NCBI RefSeq assembly: GCF_900497595.1
Contig: NZ_UFQO01000001.1
Location: 124,001 to 188,000 of the forward strand
Source: Treponema pectinovorum
GTDB lineage: Bacteria > Spirochaetota > Spirochaetia > Treponematales > Treponemataceae
Length of the DNA stretch: 64,000 nucleotides
Direction of reading: 5' to 3'
Part shown: positions 54,595 to 63,329 of the stretch, piece after piece
How the letters are laid out: each line of letters starts with the position of its first letter
How positions within the stretch are numbered: the stretch's first letter is position 1
Program-made: the position numbers and the translations under genes
Notes under the pieces: model-generated
Databases searched by the model: none
The model's input: only the letters and a program-made list of their open reading frames with translations
Told to the model about the DNA's origin: nothing

Positions 54595-55721
54595 ACCTTT
54601 AAAAACTCTTTTGCAAATTTTCGGGCAAGTTCATCGGCTTCAAAAATATCTTTTAAATCTCTAACAACTTTGTTCCACAAATTTTCTTTGGACATAACAT
54701 GTTCAACGGTTTCTGCAATTTCAGAAAATTTAATTTTTTCGTCGATAAAAGCCCACGCTGCAATTTCGTTTGCGGCGTTAAATGCGATAGGGTGGCAATT
54801 ATCCTTTTTTGCCGCTTGAAACGCTAAATCTAAAAGTGGAAAATCATTTGTTCTTGGTTTTTCAAAGGTCAAAGTTCTCTTTCCATCTTTTGTATCAGTA
54901 AGGTCAAAGGGCTTCATAAAATTATTTTCGACTTTTGGCCAATTCAATGCTTGGATTATAGGATGCTTCATATCAGGTTCGCTCATTTGCGCATATACGA
55001 TTCCGTCTTTTGTGCGTACCAGCGAATGTACTATGCTTTCTGGATGTACAACAACTTGAATATCATCTGTGGAAAAAGAAAAAAGCCTTTTTGCTTCTAT
55101 AACTTCCAGGCCTTTATTTCCAAGAGTTGCAGAATCAACAGTTATCTTTGTTCCCATGTTCCAGGTTGGATGTTTTAACGCATCTTTTAGAGTTGCTTCT
55201 GCAATTTTTTCGGATTTCCAGGTTCTAAAAGGACCGCCACTTGCAGTTATTATTAATTTTTCAACATTTTCTAGTTTACATTGCTCTAAAAGAGTGAATA
55301 TTGCAGAGTGTTCACTATCTACAGGAAGAATTTTGCAGGAATTTTTTTTTGCAAGGTCAAAAATCAAAGGTCCTGCCATTACCACAGATTCTTTGTTTGC
55401 AAGGGCAAGATTTATTCCGCGTTCTAAAGTTAAAATTGTGGAAGTAAGCCCCGCACTTCCAGAAATTCCGTTTACGACTATGTCTGGCTTTGTTTCGTCT
55501 AAAAGTTTTTTTATTCCATCATAGCCGTCTTTGCTTGTCAAAGTTGAAGGGCAGTTGAACAGTAATGAAAGTTCGTCTAATTTTTTTGAATTGGAATTTG
55601 CACTAAGACCACAGCAGAGAAATTTTTCAGGCTGATTTTTTATTATGTCGAGCGTGCTTGAACCTATTGAACCTGTGCAGCCTAAAACTAAAATTCTTTT
55701 TTTAAATTTTTCGTTGCTCAT
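54591..55721 (-). CDS. dxr: 1-deoxy-D-xylulose 5-phosphate reductoisomerase
   Basis: This 376-residue second enzyme of the MEP isoprenoid pathway has the NADPH fold ILVLGCTGSIGSSTLDII, ANKESVVMAGPLI, the metal site LPVDSEHSAIFTLLEQCK, ITASGGPFRTW, and HPTWNMGTKITVDSATLGNK. It supplies precursors that UppS, two genes upstream, converts to the undecaprenyl carrier. It overlaps rseP by 4 bp and begins 2 bp after the cdsA stop, so it is co-translated. Confidence 0.96.
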   Translation of the reverse strand: MSNEKFKKRILVLGCTGSIGSSTLDIIKNQPEKFLCCGLSANSNSKKLDELSLLFNCPSTLTSKDGYDGIKKLLDETKPDIVVNGISGSAGLTSTILTLERGINLALANKESVVMAGPLIFDLAKKNSCKILPVDSEHSAIFTLLEQCKLENVEKLIITASGGPFRTWKSEKIAEATLKDALKHPTWNMGTKITVDSATLGNKGLEVIEAKRLFSFSTDDIQVVVHPESIVHSLVRTKDGIVYAQMSEPDMKHPIIQALNWPKVENNFMKPFDLTDTKDGKRTLTFEKPRTNDFPLLDLAFQAAKKDNCHPIAFNAANEIAAWAFIDEKIKFSEIAETVEHVMSKENLWNKVVRDLKDIFEADELARKFAKEFLKV

Positions 55722-55723
55722 TT

Positions 55724-56569
55724 TTATAGATTTTTATATATGTGCGTTATTGCAAAATAAAAGACCGGAGCAGAAAAGATTATGCTGTCGATGGAGTCTA
55801 AAATTCCTCCTCGACCTGGAATTATCGAACCAGAATCCTTGCATTGAGACGAACGCTTGAATACAGATTCAACCAAATCGCCAATTATCGAAGTTAAAGA
55901 AATCAAAACTCCAAGCAAAATGATTTTTACTATTGAGCCTGTAAAAATATCGCTCCAAAGATGGTAACATAAAACTCCACTTAAAATTGAACCGAAAATT
56001 CCGCCACAAAATCCTGCAATGCTTTTGTTCGGGCTTGCTTTTATAAAACCCTTGTTGTTTTTTCCAAAAAGAACTCCAAAAAACCACGCAAGCGAGTCGC
56101 AGAAAAAAACCATTGTAAAAAAAGTTATTAAAATCTGTCTTGAATGTTCAAAAAATGTCATTCTCGAAAGAAAAGTAAAAAGTAGACCGATGTAAGTTAA
56201 AATCAAAAAAGATGAAGCTATGCGATGGTTAGAATCTTCAAAAGTTTTGCTAAAGATAACTTCAATCATAAGGCAAAGCAAAAGAGAGGCTATGTACGAA
56301 AAATAAACGAACGAAAAATCAAAAACGAAGATTGCGCGTGCAAACATCACAAGGTGAATAAAGCAGGTGAGGGGGATTATGATATATTTTTTTTGAAGTT
56401 TAAAATTATGACTCAAAATATGATAAAATTCCGACGAAGCCAAAATTGCCGCCATTGTTATTACCGCATGCAACGCAAGATGATTGAATTGATTGAGCAT
56501 TATCAGTGCGATTATAACTGGAATGCCAATAAAAAATATACAAAGTCGCGAGATGACTTTACTGTTCAT
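55724..56569 (-). CDS. cdsA: Phosphatidate cytidylyltransferase
   Basis: This 281-residue polytopic membrane enzyme (about seven spans) makes CDP-diacylglycerol. The C-terminal signature is visible as SLTSIIGDLVESVFKRSSQC, KDSGSIIPGRGGILDSIDSI and FGVLFGKNNKG. AGGGGA precedes the ATG. It is in the conserved order uppS-cdsA-dxr-rseP. Confidence 0.95.
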   Translation of the reverse strand: MNSKVISRLCIFFIGIPVIIALIMLNQFNHLALHAVITMAAILASSEFYHILSHNFKLQKKYIIIPLTCFIHLVMFARAIFVFDFSFVYFSYIASLLLCLMIEVIFSKTFEDSNHRIASSFLILTYIGLLFTFLSRMTFFEHSRQILITFFTMVFFCDSLAWFFGVLFGKNNKGFIKASPNKSIAGFCGGIFGSILSGVLCYHLWSDIFTGSIVKIILLGVLISLTSIIGDLVESVFKRSSQCKDSGSIIPGRGGILDSIDSIIFSAPVFYFAITHIYKNL

Positions 56570-56583
56570 AATATTATCCCCTG

Positions 56584-57306
56584 TTATTTAGTTTCTAAAA
56601 CAGAACCAAATCTCCTATTTCTTTTTTGAAATTCTATTATGTTGTCGAAAAATTCATCTTCAGTATAATCTGGCCAAAGAGTATCTGTAAAGATAAACTC
56701 AGCGTATGCACACTGCCACAGCAGGAAATTGCTCAAGCGTTGCTCGCCACCAGTTCGTATCATAAGGTCAACATCTGGAACAAAAGGCAAATCAAGCTGG
56801 TTGGAAAGTTCCTGTTCTGTTATCAGAGACGAAACCTGCTTATTTTCAATCAATTTTTTTACGGCACGCACGATTTCATCTCTGCTTCCATAATTTATTG
56901 CAAGGATGCAGGTTGTACCTGTAAAATCTTTTGTTTCTTCTTTTGCTTTTATTATTTCTGCTTGAACATCTTTTGGAAGTCCAGATAAATCTCCAATGTG
57001 TTCAATTTTTATTCCGTTATTTTTATAAAATTGAAATTCTGCTCGAAGATGACCTTTTATCAGCGTCATAAGGTAACCAACTTCTTCTTGAGCGCGCTTC
57101 CAGTTTTCAGTTGAAAAGGTATATAAAGTTACGTATTTTATTCCCAGTTTTGCTGCTGCCGCGACAATTTTTTTTGCAGACGAAAGACCTTCTTTGTGTC
57201 CTGCAGTGCGAGGCAGCCCTTTGTTTTTAGCCCAGCGACCGTTTCCATCCATGATTAGAGCAATATGAGTTGGAAGAACGTTCGCCTTTATCTCTTCAAT
57301 CTTCAT
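56584..57306 (-). CDS. uppS: Undecaprenyl diphosphate synthase
   Basis: This 240-residue cis-prenyltransferase has HIALIMDGNGRWAKNKGLPR with the catalytic Asp, GHKEGL, the YTFSTENWKRAQEEV motif and, at the C-terminus, DLMIRTGGEQRLSNFLLWQC. It produces the C55 lipid carrier for peptidoglycan. No clear Shine-Dalgarno is visible; translation may be coupled to frr, whose stop is 9 bp upstream. Confidence 0.97.
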   Translation of the reverse strand: MKIEEIKANVLPTHIALIMDGNGRWAKNKGLPRTAGHKEGLSSAKKIVAAAAKLGIKYVTLYTFSTENWKRAQEEVGYLMTLIKGHLRAEFQFYKNNGIKIEHIGDLSGLPKDVQAEIIKAKEETKDFTGTTCILAINYGSRDEIVRAVKKLIENKQVSSLITEQELSNQLDLPFVPDVDLMIRTGGEQRLSNFLLWQCAYAEFIFTDTLWPDYTEDEFFDNIIEFQKRNRRFGSVLETK

Positions 57307-57315
57307 TTAAAATTA

Positions 57316-57858
57316 TTATGCGAGTATTTCTTTTTCTTTTGCATCGCAAACAGATTGAATTTCTGCTATATATTTGTCGGTGAGTTTTTGAAGTTCATCG
57401 GTTTCCTTTTTTAACTGATCTTCTGTTATCTCACCTGATTTTTGCTGTTTTTTTAAATCTTCGTTTCCGTCGCGGCGGATATTGCGAATAGTTGTCTTGT
57501 AATTTTCTGCGATTGATTTTGATTGCTTTACAAGTTCTTTGCGGCGTTCTGAAGTCAAAGCAGGAATCGAAATGCGGATTACTTTTCCGTCATTTGAAGG
57601 ATTCAAGCCTAAATCTGCAACTAAGATTGCTTTTTCAATATCAGAAATAAGCGATTTGTCAAAAGGAGAGATTACAACAGTGCGAGCTTCTGGAATTGAA
57701 ACCTGTGCAACCTGATTTAAAGGAGATTTTTGTCCGTAATAATCTACCCTTACTTTATCAAACATAGAGGCTGAGGCGCGACCAGTTCTGATAGTGTTCA
57801 TTTCGTTTTTTATACCTTCAAGGGTCTTTTCCATTTTTGCTTTTGCATCGAATGCCAT
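57316..57858 (-). CDS. frr: Ribosome recycling factor
   Basis: I start it at the ATG at 57858 (MAFDAKAKMEKTLEGIKNEM), with AGAGGAT upstream; an upstream in-frame codon at 57930 lies inside the terminator region. The 180-residue length is typical. NTIRTGRASASMFDKVRVDY and RDGNEDLKKQQKSGEITEDQ are family signatures. It splits post-termination ribosomes with EF-G. It leads the envelope-precursor operon and is separated from rpsB-tsf by a terminator. Confidence 0.97.
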   Translation of the reverse strand: MAFDAKAKMEKTLEGIKNEMNTIRTGRASASMFDKVRVDYYGQKSPLNQVAQVSIPEARTVVISPFDKSLISDIEKAILVADLGLNPSNDGKVIRISIPALTSERRKELVKQSKSIAENYKTTIRNIRRDGNEDLKKQQKSGEITEDQLKKETDELQKLTDKYIAEIQSVCDAKEKEILA

Positions 57859-57898
57859 AAAATTATCCTCTCTTTTTTCGCAAAGTTTTAATTTACTA

Positions 57899-57940
57899 AA
57901 ATAAAAATCAAAAGCGGCTTGAAAATTCAAAACCGCTTTT
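57899..57940 (-). terminator. Rho-independent terminator after tsf
   Basis: AAAAGCGG (57910-57917) pairs with CCGCTTTT (57933-57940), with an inner TTGAA/TTCAA stem. On the minus strand a T-rich tract follows. It ends the rpsB-tsf transcript just before frr. Confidence 0.85.
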
Positions 57941-57951
57941 AAATCTGGTAA

Positions 57952-58785
57952 TTATTTACCTAAAACGAAAAGAACAATCTTTCCAAATGACAATTTTGCA
58001 CCTACAGATTTTCCAACTTCTTCAAGTTTCTTTTCTACAGATACTTTGTCATCTTTTACAAATGCCTGTTCAACAAAGCAACTTTCTGCAACAAGTTTGT
58101 TGATTTTGCCTTGAAGAATTCCGTCTTTTACATTCTGAGGTTTGCTTGCCATCTTTTCGTCAGCGTTCATCTGTGCAGCAAAGATTTCTTTTTGCTCATC
58201 GATATAAGACTGTGGAACATCGGCTTTTGTAATGTAAGAAGGAGTAAATGCTGCAAGGTGAAGACAACAATCTTTTGCAAATGTTTTTACTTCATCAGCA
58301 GTTGAACCTTCAACTATTACGATTGCACCTGTTTTGTTGTCAGAGTGAACATAAGTTCCAACGCTGGCATTTTCAGGAATTGTTAAACAAGCAGCACGGC
58401 GAACAGAAATATTTTCGCGGAATTTAACAAGAGCAGGTTCAATAGCCGCTTTGTGCGCATCGTTAACTTCATCATTTCCGTTTTTAAGCGTAATTTCTAC
58501 AGCGTTTTCTGCAATCTGAATAAAGTCTGGATTGTTAGCAACGAAGTCTGTTTCGCAAACAACTTCAACCATTGCAACTTTGTTTCCTTCCTGTTTTATA
58601 ACGATACGACCTTCGCCAGCAGCGCGGTCTGTACGTTTTGCCATTGCAGCAAGACCTTTTTCTTTCAATATTTTTTCTGCTTCGGCGATATCACCATTTG
58701 CATCCTGAAGTGCTTTTTTACAGTCGAGCATCCCAGCACCGGTTGATTCGCGCAAAGTTTTTACATCAGCAGCAGTAAATGCCAT
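57952..58785 (-). CDS. tsf: Elongation factor Ts
   Basis: The start is set at the ATG at 58785 (MAFTAADVKTLRESTGAGML), because GGAGAC lies just upstream; the frame can be extended 5 codons to 58800. VKTLRESTGAGMLDCKKALQ and MVEVVCETDFVANNPDF are the EF-Ts hallmarks. It exchanges GDP on EF-Tu. The 277-residue length is normal. It follows rpsB by 15 bp. Confidence 0.97.
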   Translation of the reverse strand: MAFTAADVKTLRESTGAGMLDCKKALQDANGDIAEAEKILKEKGLAAMAKRTDRAAGEGRIVIKQEGNKVAMVEVVCETDFVANNPDFIQIAENAVEITLKNGNDEVNDAHKAAIEPALVKFRENISVRRAACLTIPENASVGTYVHSDNKTGAIVIVEGSTADEVKTFAKDCCLHLAAFTPSYITKADVPQSYIDEQKEIFAAQMNADEKMASKPQNVKDGILQGKINKLVAESCFVEQAFVKDDKVSVEKKLEEVGKSVGAKLSFGKIVLFVLGK

Positions 58786-58800
58786 TTTTGTCTCCATCAA

Positions 58801-59661
58801 TTATTTGTCGAATTTTTCAGCGAGATCTTCATCATCGCTGTCGTCTTCAGCTTCTTCTTCCTTTGGTTCTGTAGGAGTGTAATTGCTGTAGTCATCAATT
58901 TCTTCATCGTCTTTTTTTGTAGAAGCATCTGTCATGATTTCTTCGTCGTCAGTCAAAGTTTCGATGATTTTAAGACCTTCTTCGTTATTAGCTTCAACAA
59001 CAGCGTTTGCAATAATAGAAGTGAAGAGAGTAATTGCTCTGATTGCATCGTCATTTCCTGGAATTGGGTAATCGATTCCTTCTGGGTTACAGTTTGTATC
59101 TACAACTGCAACGATAGGAATTCCCATGCGGTGTGCTTCTGCAACTGCAATCTGTTCTTTATGTGTGTCGATGATAAAAAGTGCACCTGGAAGTTCTTTC
59201 ATCTCTTTGATACCGCCAAGATTTTTTGTCAACTTTTCTTTTTCTTTAAGGAGATTTGCAACTTCTTTCTTTGTGAGATTATCGAATGTTCCGTCGATTT
59301 CCATCTTTTCAATTTTCTTGAGACGCTGGAGCGATTTTTTGATTGTAGAAAAGTTTGTAAGCATTCCGCCAAGCCAACGGTTATTGATATAGAACATTCC
59401 GCAGCGTTCTGCTTCTTTTTGAACTGCCTGCTGAGCCTGTTTTTTTGTACCAACAAAAAGAACTGACTTTCCAGAGGCTACTACCTTACGAATTGCTTCG
59501 TAACTGTCTTTGATTGCACCGATTGTTTTTTGCAAATCGATGATATGGATACCATTGCGTTCTGCGAAGATATACTTCTTCATACGTGGATCCCAACGCT
59601 TTACCTGGTGACCAAAATGTACGCCAGATTCAAGCAAACTCTTCATGGTTACAACTGCCAT
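58801..59661 (-). CDS. rpsB: 30S ribosomal protein S2
   Basis: This 286-residue S2 has [62 protein letters not shown] and [22 protein letters not shown]-terminal acidic extension of about 45 residues ([19 protein letters not shown] end) goes beyond the common ~240. It begins the rpsB-tsf operon. The 148-bp gap upstream contains hairpins GGAAAA..TTTTCC (59678-59712) and CGCATA/TATGCG (~59735-59749), possibly an autoregulatory leader. Confidence 0.97.
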   Translation of the reverse strand: MAVVTMKSLLESGVHFGHQVKRWDPRMKKYIFAERNGIHIIDLQKTIGAIKDSYEAIRKVVASGKSVLFVGTKKQAQQAVQKEAERCGMFYINNRWLGGMLTNFSTIKKSLQRLKKIEKMEIDGTFDNLTKKEVANLLKEKEKLTKNLGGIKEMKELPGALFIIDTHKEQIAVAEAHRMGIPIVAVVDTNCNPEGIDYPIPGNDDAIRAITLFTSIIANAVVEANNEEGLKIIETLTDDEEIMTDASTKKDDEEIDDYSNYTPTEPKEEEAEDDSDDEDLAEKFDK

Positions 59662-59809
59662 AAAGTGTCTCCTTCACCGGAAAAACATCTTTTTTATTAT
59701 TAAAATGTTTTCCACCGAACTCTGTTTCTCGAGGCGCATAAAATATGCGTCCGGAATATTTACGAGCTTATGTCTAAAAACCTACGGTCTGCCACAAGTC
59801 CCGACAAGA

Positions 59810-60400
59810 CTACTCCAAAATAGAATAATTTTGTTCGCGCAGCATATCATAAAGTTCAAAAATTGGCAATCCCATAACAGCACTGTTTGTTCCTTCTATT
59901 TTTTTTATAAAACAACTTGCAATTCCTTGTATCCTATAACCACCAGCAACTCCATGCCATTCTCCAGTTTCAATATACCAGTCGATTTCTTCGCTAGCCA
60001 TTTCATTAAATGTAACTTCTGTTATTGCAGTTCTGTTGGAGACATAGTGAAGTTCGCTATTAAAAAGGGCAAGCCCTGTTATAACTTTGTGAGTTTTTCC
60101 CTGTAGGCTTTCAATGTAATTTGCGGCTTCCTGTTGGTCTTTTGGTTTTCCTAAAATTTTATTTTCGTGGACTATTATCGTATCTGCACCTAAAATCCAA
60201 GGGTATTCTGTTCCTTGAGGAGCACTTCTAGCTACTGAATCGACTTTTCTCGTTGCCAAAAATTCTGGAATAGATTCTATTTGCATATCTAGCGGATATT
60301 CTTCTTTAAAAGTTGGCAATACTACTCTAAACGGAATGTTCAAAAGTTTTAAAATTTCCTGTCTTCTTGGAGAAGATGAAGCTAGAATTATGGGTTCCAT
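59810..60400 (-). CDS. maf: Maf-family nucleotide pyrophosphatase
   Basis: This 196-residue Maf/Ham1-fold protein begins PIILASSSPRRQEILKLLNI and has WILGADTIIVHENKILGKPK, the KTHKVITGLAL strand and IDWYIETGEWHGVAGGYRIQ near the end, all diagnostic. Maf proteins hydrolyse dTTP/UTP or modified nucleotides and affect septation. AGGAG precedes the ATG. Subfamily specificity (dTTPase versus m7GTPase) is not resolved. Confidence 0.93.
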   Translation of the reverse strand: MEPIILASSSPRRQEILKLLNIPFRVVLPTFKEEYPLDMQIESIPEFLATRKVDSVARSAPQGTEYPWILGADTIIVHENKILGKPKDQQEAANYIESLQGKTHKVITGLALFNSELHYVSNRTAITEVTFNEMASEEIDWYIETGEWHGVAGGYRIQGIASCFIKKIEGTNSAVMGLPIFELYDMLREQNYSILE

Positions 60401-60494
60401 TTTAGACTCCTGTAAAAATCATCTTGCTTTTATAATTGTAAATTTAGAAAAGCGAGATTGACAATTTTTTTTAATATTTATATTTTTCTGTGAA

Positions 60495-60568
60495 GGGGGA
60501 TTAGCTTAATTGGATAGAGCGTCGGCCTCCGGAGCCGAAAGTTGCGTGTTCGAATCTCGTATCCCTCA
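60495..60568 (+). tRNA. tRNA-Arg (anticodon CCG)
   Basis: A 74-nt cloverleaf: acceptor GGGGGAT with ATCCCTC (one G-U), D arm TAGCTTAATTGGATAGAGC, anticodon stem TCGGC/GCCGA with loop CTCCGGA (anticodon CCG), and T arm GCGTGTTCGAATCTCGT. The discriminator is A and CCA is not encoded. A rho-independent terminator follows at once. Confidence 0.95.
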
Positions 60569-60575
60569 AAATAAA

Positions 60576-60616
60576 AAAGGCATTTCTTTTTAAAACATAG
60601 AAATGCCTTTCCTTTT
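60576..60616 (+). terminator. Terminator after tRNA-Arg
   Basis: AAAGGCATTTCT pairs with AGAAATGCCTTT (60599-60610), followed by CCTTTT. The A-rich left flank also makes it usable for the minus-strand HEAT gene that ends at 60636. Confidence 0.85.
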
Positions 60617-60635
60617 ATATAATCATAATCGATTA

Positions 60636-61361
60636 TTATTTTGCATTTGAATTATTTTTTGCTGAAGAACCAGAACCCTGAAGTTTTTTTAGTAATTCCA
60701 AAGCCCTTGTACGAACAGGTGTTACATAGCGATAGTTTGCTGCAATTTGACCTACCGCCTGAATCATTGGACCTTTGTTTTCTACTTTATCAGCAATTTT
60801 TTCATAAGCGATTAAAACTTCCAAAGCCAGTGAAGATGTCGGATTTAATACAGCATTCTTTTTTTGAGCCCAAGCGATTGTTTCAGAAACTTCGTCATTG
60901 TTGTTTATTCCGATTTCTCCCAAAGAGCGAATTGCCGCAGTGATAACCATAGGTTCGTTGTCTGCAAGTGCGATTTTAACCAAAGTATCTTTCGATTCTT
61001 CTGTTTTTACATTTGCCAATATATCGCAAGCTTTCGCTCTTATGTCTGGGAAGTTGTTCATCAAACGACCGTTTGTCCTTGATTGAGTTGTAATTCCTTC
61101 TCCTGCTAATCCGCCCAGTGCTTTCATCATATCTGGAGTTGCTCTTCCTTCGTTTACAGCGGTTTCAAGGTATTGTAGAGCGACAATCTTGTTGTCTCTT
61201 TCTTCCGAATTTGCAAGTTCTGTGATTACAACATCTTCCACGCTGCTTAAGTATTCGCTTTCTACGTTTGACTCGTTAGAGTTTTTAGATGATTGTGCGA
61301 AAAATGGAGCACACAATACTGCAAAAAATGCGATTGATGCGATATATTTTTTAGATTTCAT
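60636..61361 (-). CDS. Exported HEAT-repeat protein
   Basis: I start at the ATG at 61361 (MKSKKYIASIAFFAVLCAPF), with AAGGGGGA upstream, giving 241 residues with a Sec signal. The mature part is made of HEAT/PBS-type helical pairs: RDNKIVALQYLETAVNEGRA, DIRAKACDILANVKTEESKD and EPMVITAAIRSLGEIGINNN. A Ser/Asn/Lys tail ends it. It is likely a periplasmic scaffold. The partner is unknown. Confidence 0.8.
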   Translation of the reverse strand: MKSKKYIASIAFFAVLCAPFFAQSSKNSNESNVESEYLSSVEDVVITELANSEERDNKIVALQYLETAVNEGRATPDMMKALGGLAGEGITTQSRTNGRLMNNFPDIRAKACDILANVKTEESKDTLVKIALADNEPMVITAAIRSLGEIGINNNDEVSETIAWAQKKNAVLNPTSSLALEVLIAYEKIADKVENKGPMIQAVGQIAANYRYVTPVRTRALELLKKLQGSGSSAKNNSNAK

Positions 61362-61456
61362 TAAAAATCCCCCTTGGATTGATGCTTTTATCATCGGTGT
61401 TTGTATTAAAAATATTTAAAAAATTATAAATTATTACTTGCTAAAAATCAATAAAA

Positions 61457-62044
61457 CTAACCATCGATTTTCGGAAGGTGAAGATACCAGCGTCCGTTTA
61501 TTTTATTAAAATAATAGTAAACAGTGTATTTCTCGTCTGTATCTAAGGATTCATTCGAAGTAATTTGAACGGCTTTTACATAAGATTCTGATTCGTAGCG
61601 CAGTGTTGTTATATCTCTGCCAGATCTCGAAGGTACAAAAACGTATTTAAAATAATCCTGTAGATTTTTTAATTTTAGTCCTTTTATAGGAAGCTTACTC
61701 TGTGCTTTTTTTAGATTTGCTGGGTCTGACCAATAAATTTTTGACTCATTATTTACATATAAAAGCCATGCGTTGTAGTCATAATCGGCCATAACGCGCT
61801 TTAATTTTTCTATTATGTTTAAAATTTCAGCCTTGTCAGCTTCAAAGGTATCTTTAGAAACAGTTACTTTTCCTACCGATTTAGAATATTCATCAGTTGC
61901 TTTTTTTGCAGCAGGTGTTGCTTTCTTTGGATTTTCTGCTGTTTTAGGAGTTTCAGTTTTTGAAAGATTTTGATTTGAAGCACATCCAAAACTAAAAAGT
62001 TGAAATGCGAGTAATGATATAAAAAAGTATTTAAAAATTTTCAT
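61457..62044 (-). CDS. Lipoprotein, 195 aa, hypothetical
   Basis: The ATG at 62044 is chosen because a well-spaced promoter ends seven bases upstream. The lipobox is FSFGC. A Lys/Thr/Pro-rich linker is followed by a globular region with DYDYNAWLLYVNNESKIYWS, SRSGRDITTLRYESESYVKA and a C-terminal VYYYFNKINGRWYLHLPKI. This resembles NTF2-like lipoproteins that recur in treponemes. No catalytic residues are evident. It is divergent from coaD with about 56 bp between start codons. Confidence 0.75.
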   Translation of the reverse strand: MKIFKYFFISLLAFQLFSFGCASNQNLSKTETPKTAENPKKATPAAKKATDEYSKSVGKVTVSKDTFEADKAEILNIIEKLKRVMADYDYNAWLLYVNNESKIYWSDPANLKKAQSKLPIKGLKLKNLQDYFKYVFVPSRSGRDITTLRYESESYVKAVQITSNESLDTDEKYTVYYYFNKINGRWYLHLPKIDG

Positions 62045-62051
62045 AATCAAG

Positions 62052-62080
62052 AATATACATCACTTGCGCCCTTGCGTCAA
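62052..62080 (-). promoter_or_regulatory. Promoter of the lipoprotein gene, leaderless layout
   Basis: On the minus strand TTGACG (62080-62075) and TATATT (62057-62052) are 17 bp apart. The ATG at 62044 follows seven bases after the -10 box. No Shine-Dalgarno lies between. Confidence 0.65.
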
Positions 62081-62100
62081 ACGTGCTAAAAGAGATGGTA

Positions 62101-62580
62101 ATGAATATTGCAGTTTTTCCAGGCAGTTTTGATCCTCCAACTTATGGCCATTTAAATGTTATAGAAAGAGCAAGTAAGCTTTTTGATAAGATTGACGTTG
62201 TCGTCTCTGAAAATCCAGTAAAAAATCATCTTTTTACGGCAGATGAGAGAATGATGATGTTAAAGACCTTGGTTGAACCTTACAATAATGTAGAAGTTCA
62301 CAAATGGGATAAATTGATTGTAGAATATGCACAGAATGTGGGAGCAAAAGTTTTAATACGAGGAATAAGAAATGCAAGTGACTTTTCTTATGAGTTTGAC
62401 CTTTCGCTTATGAATCATAATCTAAATTCAAATATAGAAACTTTATTCATGCCAACAGAGACTCGCTATGTAATAGTCAAGTCAAGTTCGATAAAAGAAC
62501 TTGCACAGTTTGGAGGAGACATAAGCGGAATGGTTCCGCCGATAGTTTGCGAAGCGGTCTTAAAAAGATATGGCAGATAA
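62101..62580 (+). CDS. coaD: Phosphopantetheine adenylyltransferase
   Basis: This 159-residue nucleotidyltransferase (fourth step of coenzyme A synthesis) starts MNIAVFPGSFDPPTYGHLNV, with the HxGH-type TYGH motif. It also has VLIRGIRNASDFSYEFDLSL and the late VKSSSIKELAQFGGDISGMV signature. Upstream in-frame ATG and TTG/GTG codons exist (from 62083), but the family start fits 62101. CoA feeds the acyl carrier protein gene a few hundred bases downstream. Confidence 0.95.
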   Translation: MNIAVFPGSFDPPTYGHLNVIERASKLFDKIDVVVSENPVKNHLFTADERMMMLKTLVEPYNNVEVHKWDKLIVEYAQNVGAKVLIRGIRNASDFSYEFDLSLMNHNLNSNIETLFMPTETRYVIVKSSSIKELAQFGGDISGMVPPIVCEAVLKRYGR

Positions 62581-62622
62581 AATTTTAAAATGACAAAAAA
62601 TAAAAATATGTCAAAGAAAATA

Positions 62623-62650
62623 TTGACACAATCTCAAATACTTGTATAAT
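62623..62650 (+). promoter_or_regulatory. Consensus sigma-70 promoter P1 of rpmF-acpP
   Basis: Perfect TTGACA (62623-62628) and TATAAT (62645-62650) with a 16-bp spacer. It lies ~80 bp before the rpmF start. Confidence 0.85.
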
Positions 62651-62655
62651 CCTAA

Positions 62656-62683
62656 TTGACATTCAGACGGGTACTGTTATAAT
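62656..62683 (+). promoter_or_regulatory. Consensus sigma-70 promoter P2 of rpmF-acpP
   Basis: A second perfect TTGACA (62656-62661) and TATAAT (62678-62683), again with 16 bp between, exactly 33 bp after P1. Confidence 0.85.
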
Positions 62684-62729
62684 ATTAAGCCCGTTATACA
62701 ATTAACAAAACTATAGTGAGGTTATATAA

Positions 62730-62915
62730 ATGGCAGTACCTAGAGCGAAAACTTCAAAAGCACGTACACGCAGACGTCGTAGTGTTAATATGCATCTCGT
62801 AGCACCGCAGCTTGTTGAGTGTGCAAATTGCGGCAATCTTGTTTTGCAGCATCATGTATGCCCAAAATGCGGATTCTACCGTGGACGTCAGGTGATTACA
62901 CCAGAAGCTAAGTAA
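62730..62915 (+). CDS. rpmF: 50S ribosomal protein L32
   Basis: This 61-residue L32 begins MAVPRAKTSKARTRRRRSVN and has the zinc ribbon CANCGNLVLQHHVCPKCGFY with four Cys. GTGAGG precedes the ATG. It is followed by acpP, part of the widespread rpmF-fatty-acid gene linkage. All four zinc ligands are present. Confidence 0.97.
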   Translation: MAVPRAKTSKARTRRRRSVNMHLVAPQLVECANCGNLVLQHHVCPKCGFYRGRQVITPEAK

Positions 62916-62994
62916 ATCTGGATGAAAAATTATAAGGGAAGAATTTTCTAAAATTTGGAAAATTTCAACTTAACCTAATAAACAGGAGATAAAA

Positions 62995-63237
62995 ATGGAC
63001 GAATTGTTCAACAAAATCCAAAAGCTTATTGCTGAAAAATTGGAAATCGATGAAAGCAAAATTACGATGGATTCTTCTTTCCGCGGAGATCTCGGCGCTG
63101 ATAGCCTTGATACTTATGAGCTTGTTTATGCAATCGAAGAAGAACTTGGCGTAAGCATTCCTGATGAAAAGGCTAATGAATTTGAAACAGTTCGTGATGC
63201 ATATAATTTCATCAAAGCAGAAAAAGAATCTAAATAG
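62995..63237 (+). CDS. acpP: Acyl carrier protein
   Basis: This 80-residue ACP has the phosphopantetheine attachment Ser in RGDLGADSLDTYELVYAIEE. Start MDELFNKIQKLIAEKLEI and the acidic helices are standard. AGGAG precedes the ATG. It carries growing fatty acids in the cytoplasm. A terminator follows, then rnc, the usual acpP-rnc order. Confidence 0.97.
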   Translation: MDELFNKIQKLIAEKLEIDESKITMDSSFRGDLGADSLDTYELVYAIEEELGVSIPDEKANEFETVRDAYNFIKAEKESK

Positions 63238-63272
63238 TTGATTTTTATCACTTATATTTTTTTTCAAGTTAA

Positions 63273-63308
63273 AAACACAGGTTCATGCAGCCTGTGTTTA
63301 TTTTTTTT
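63273..63308 (+). terminator. Terminator after acpP
   Basis: AAACACAGG (63273-63281) pairs with CCTGTGTTT (63291-63299) and is followed by a run of eight T. Confidence 0.85.
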
Positions 63309-63329
63309 ATCAGGATGTTTTAAAAAGAT

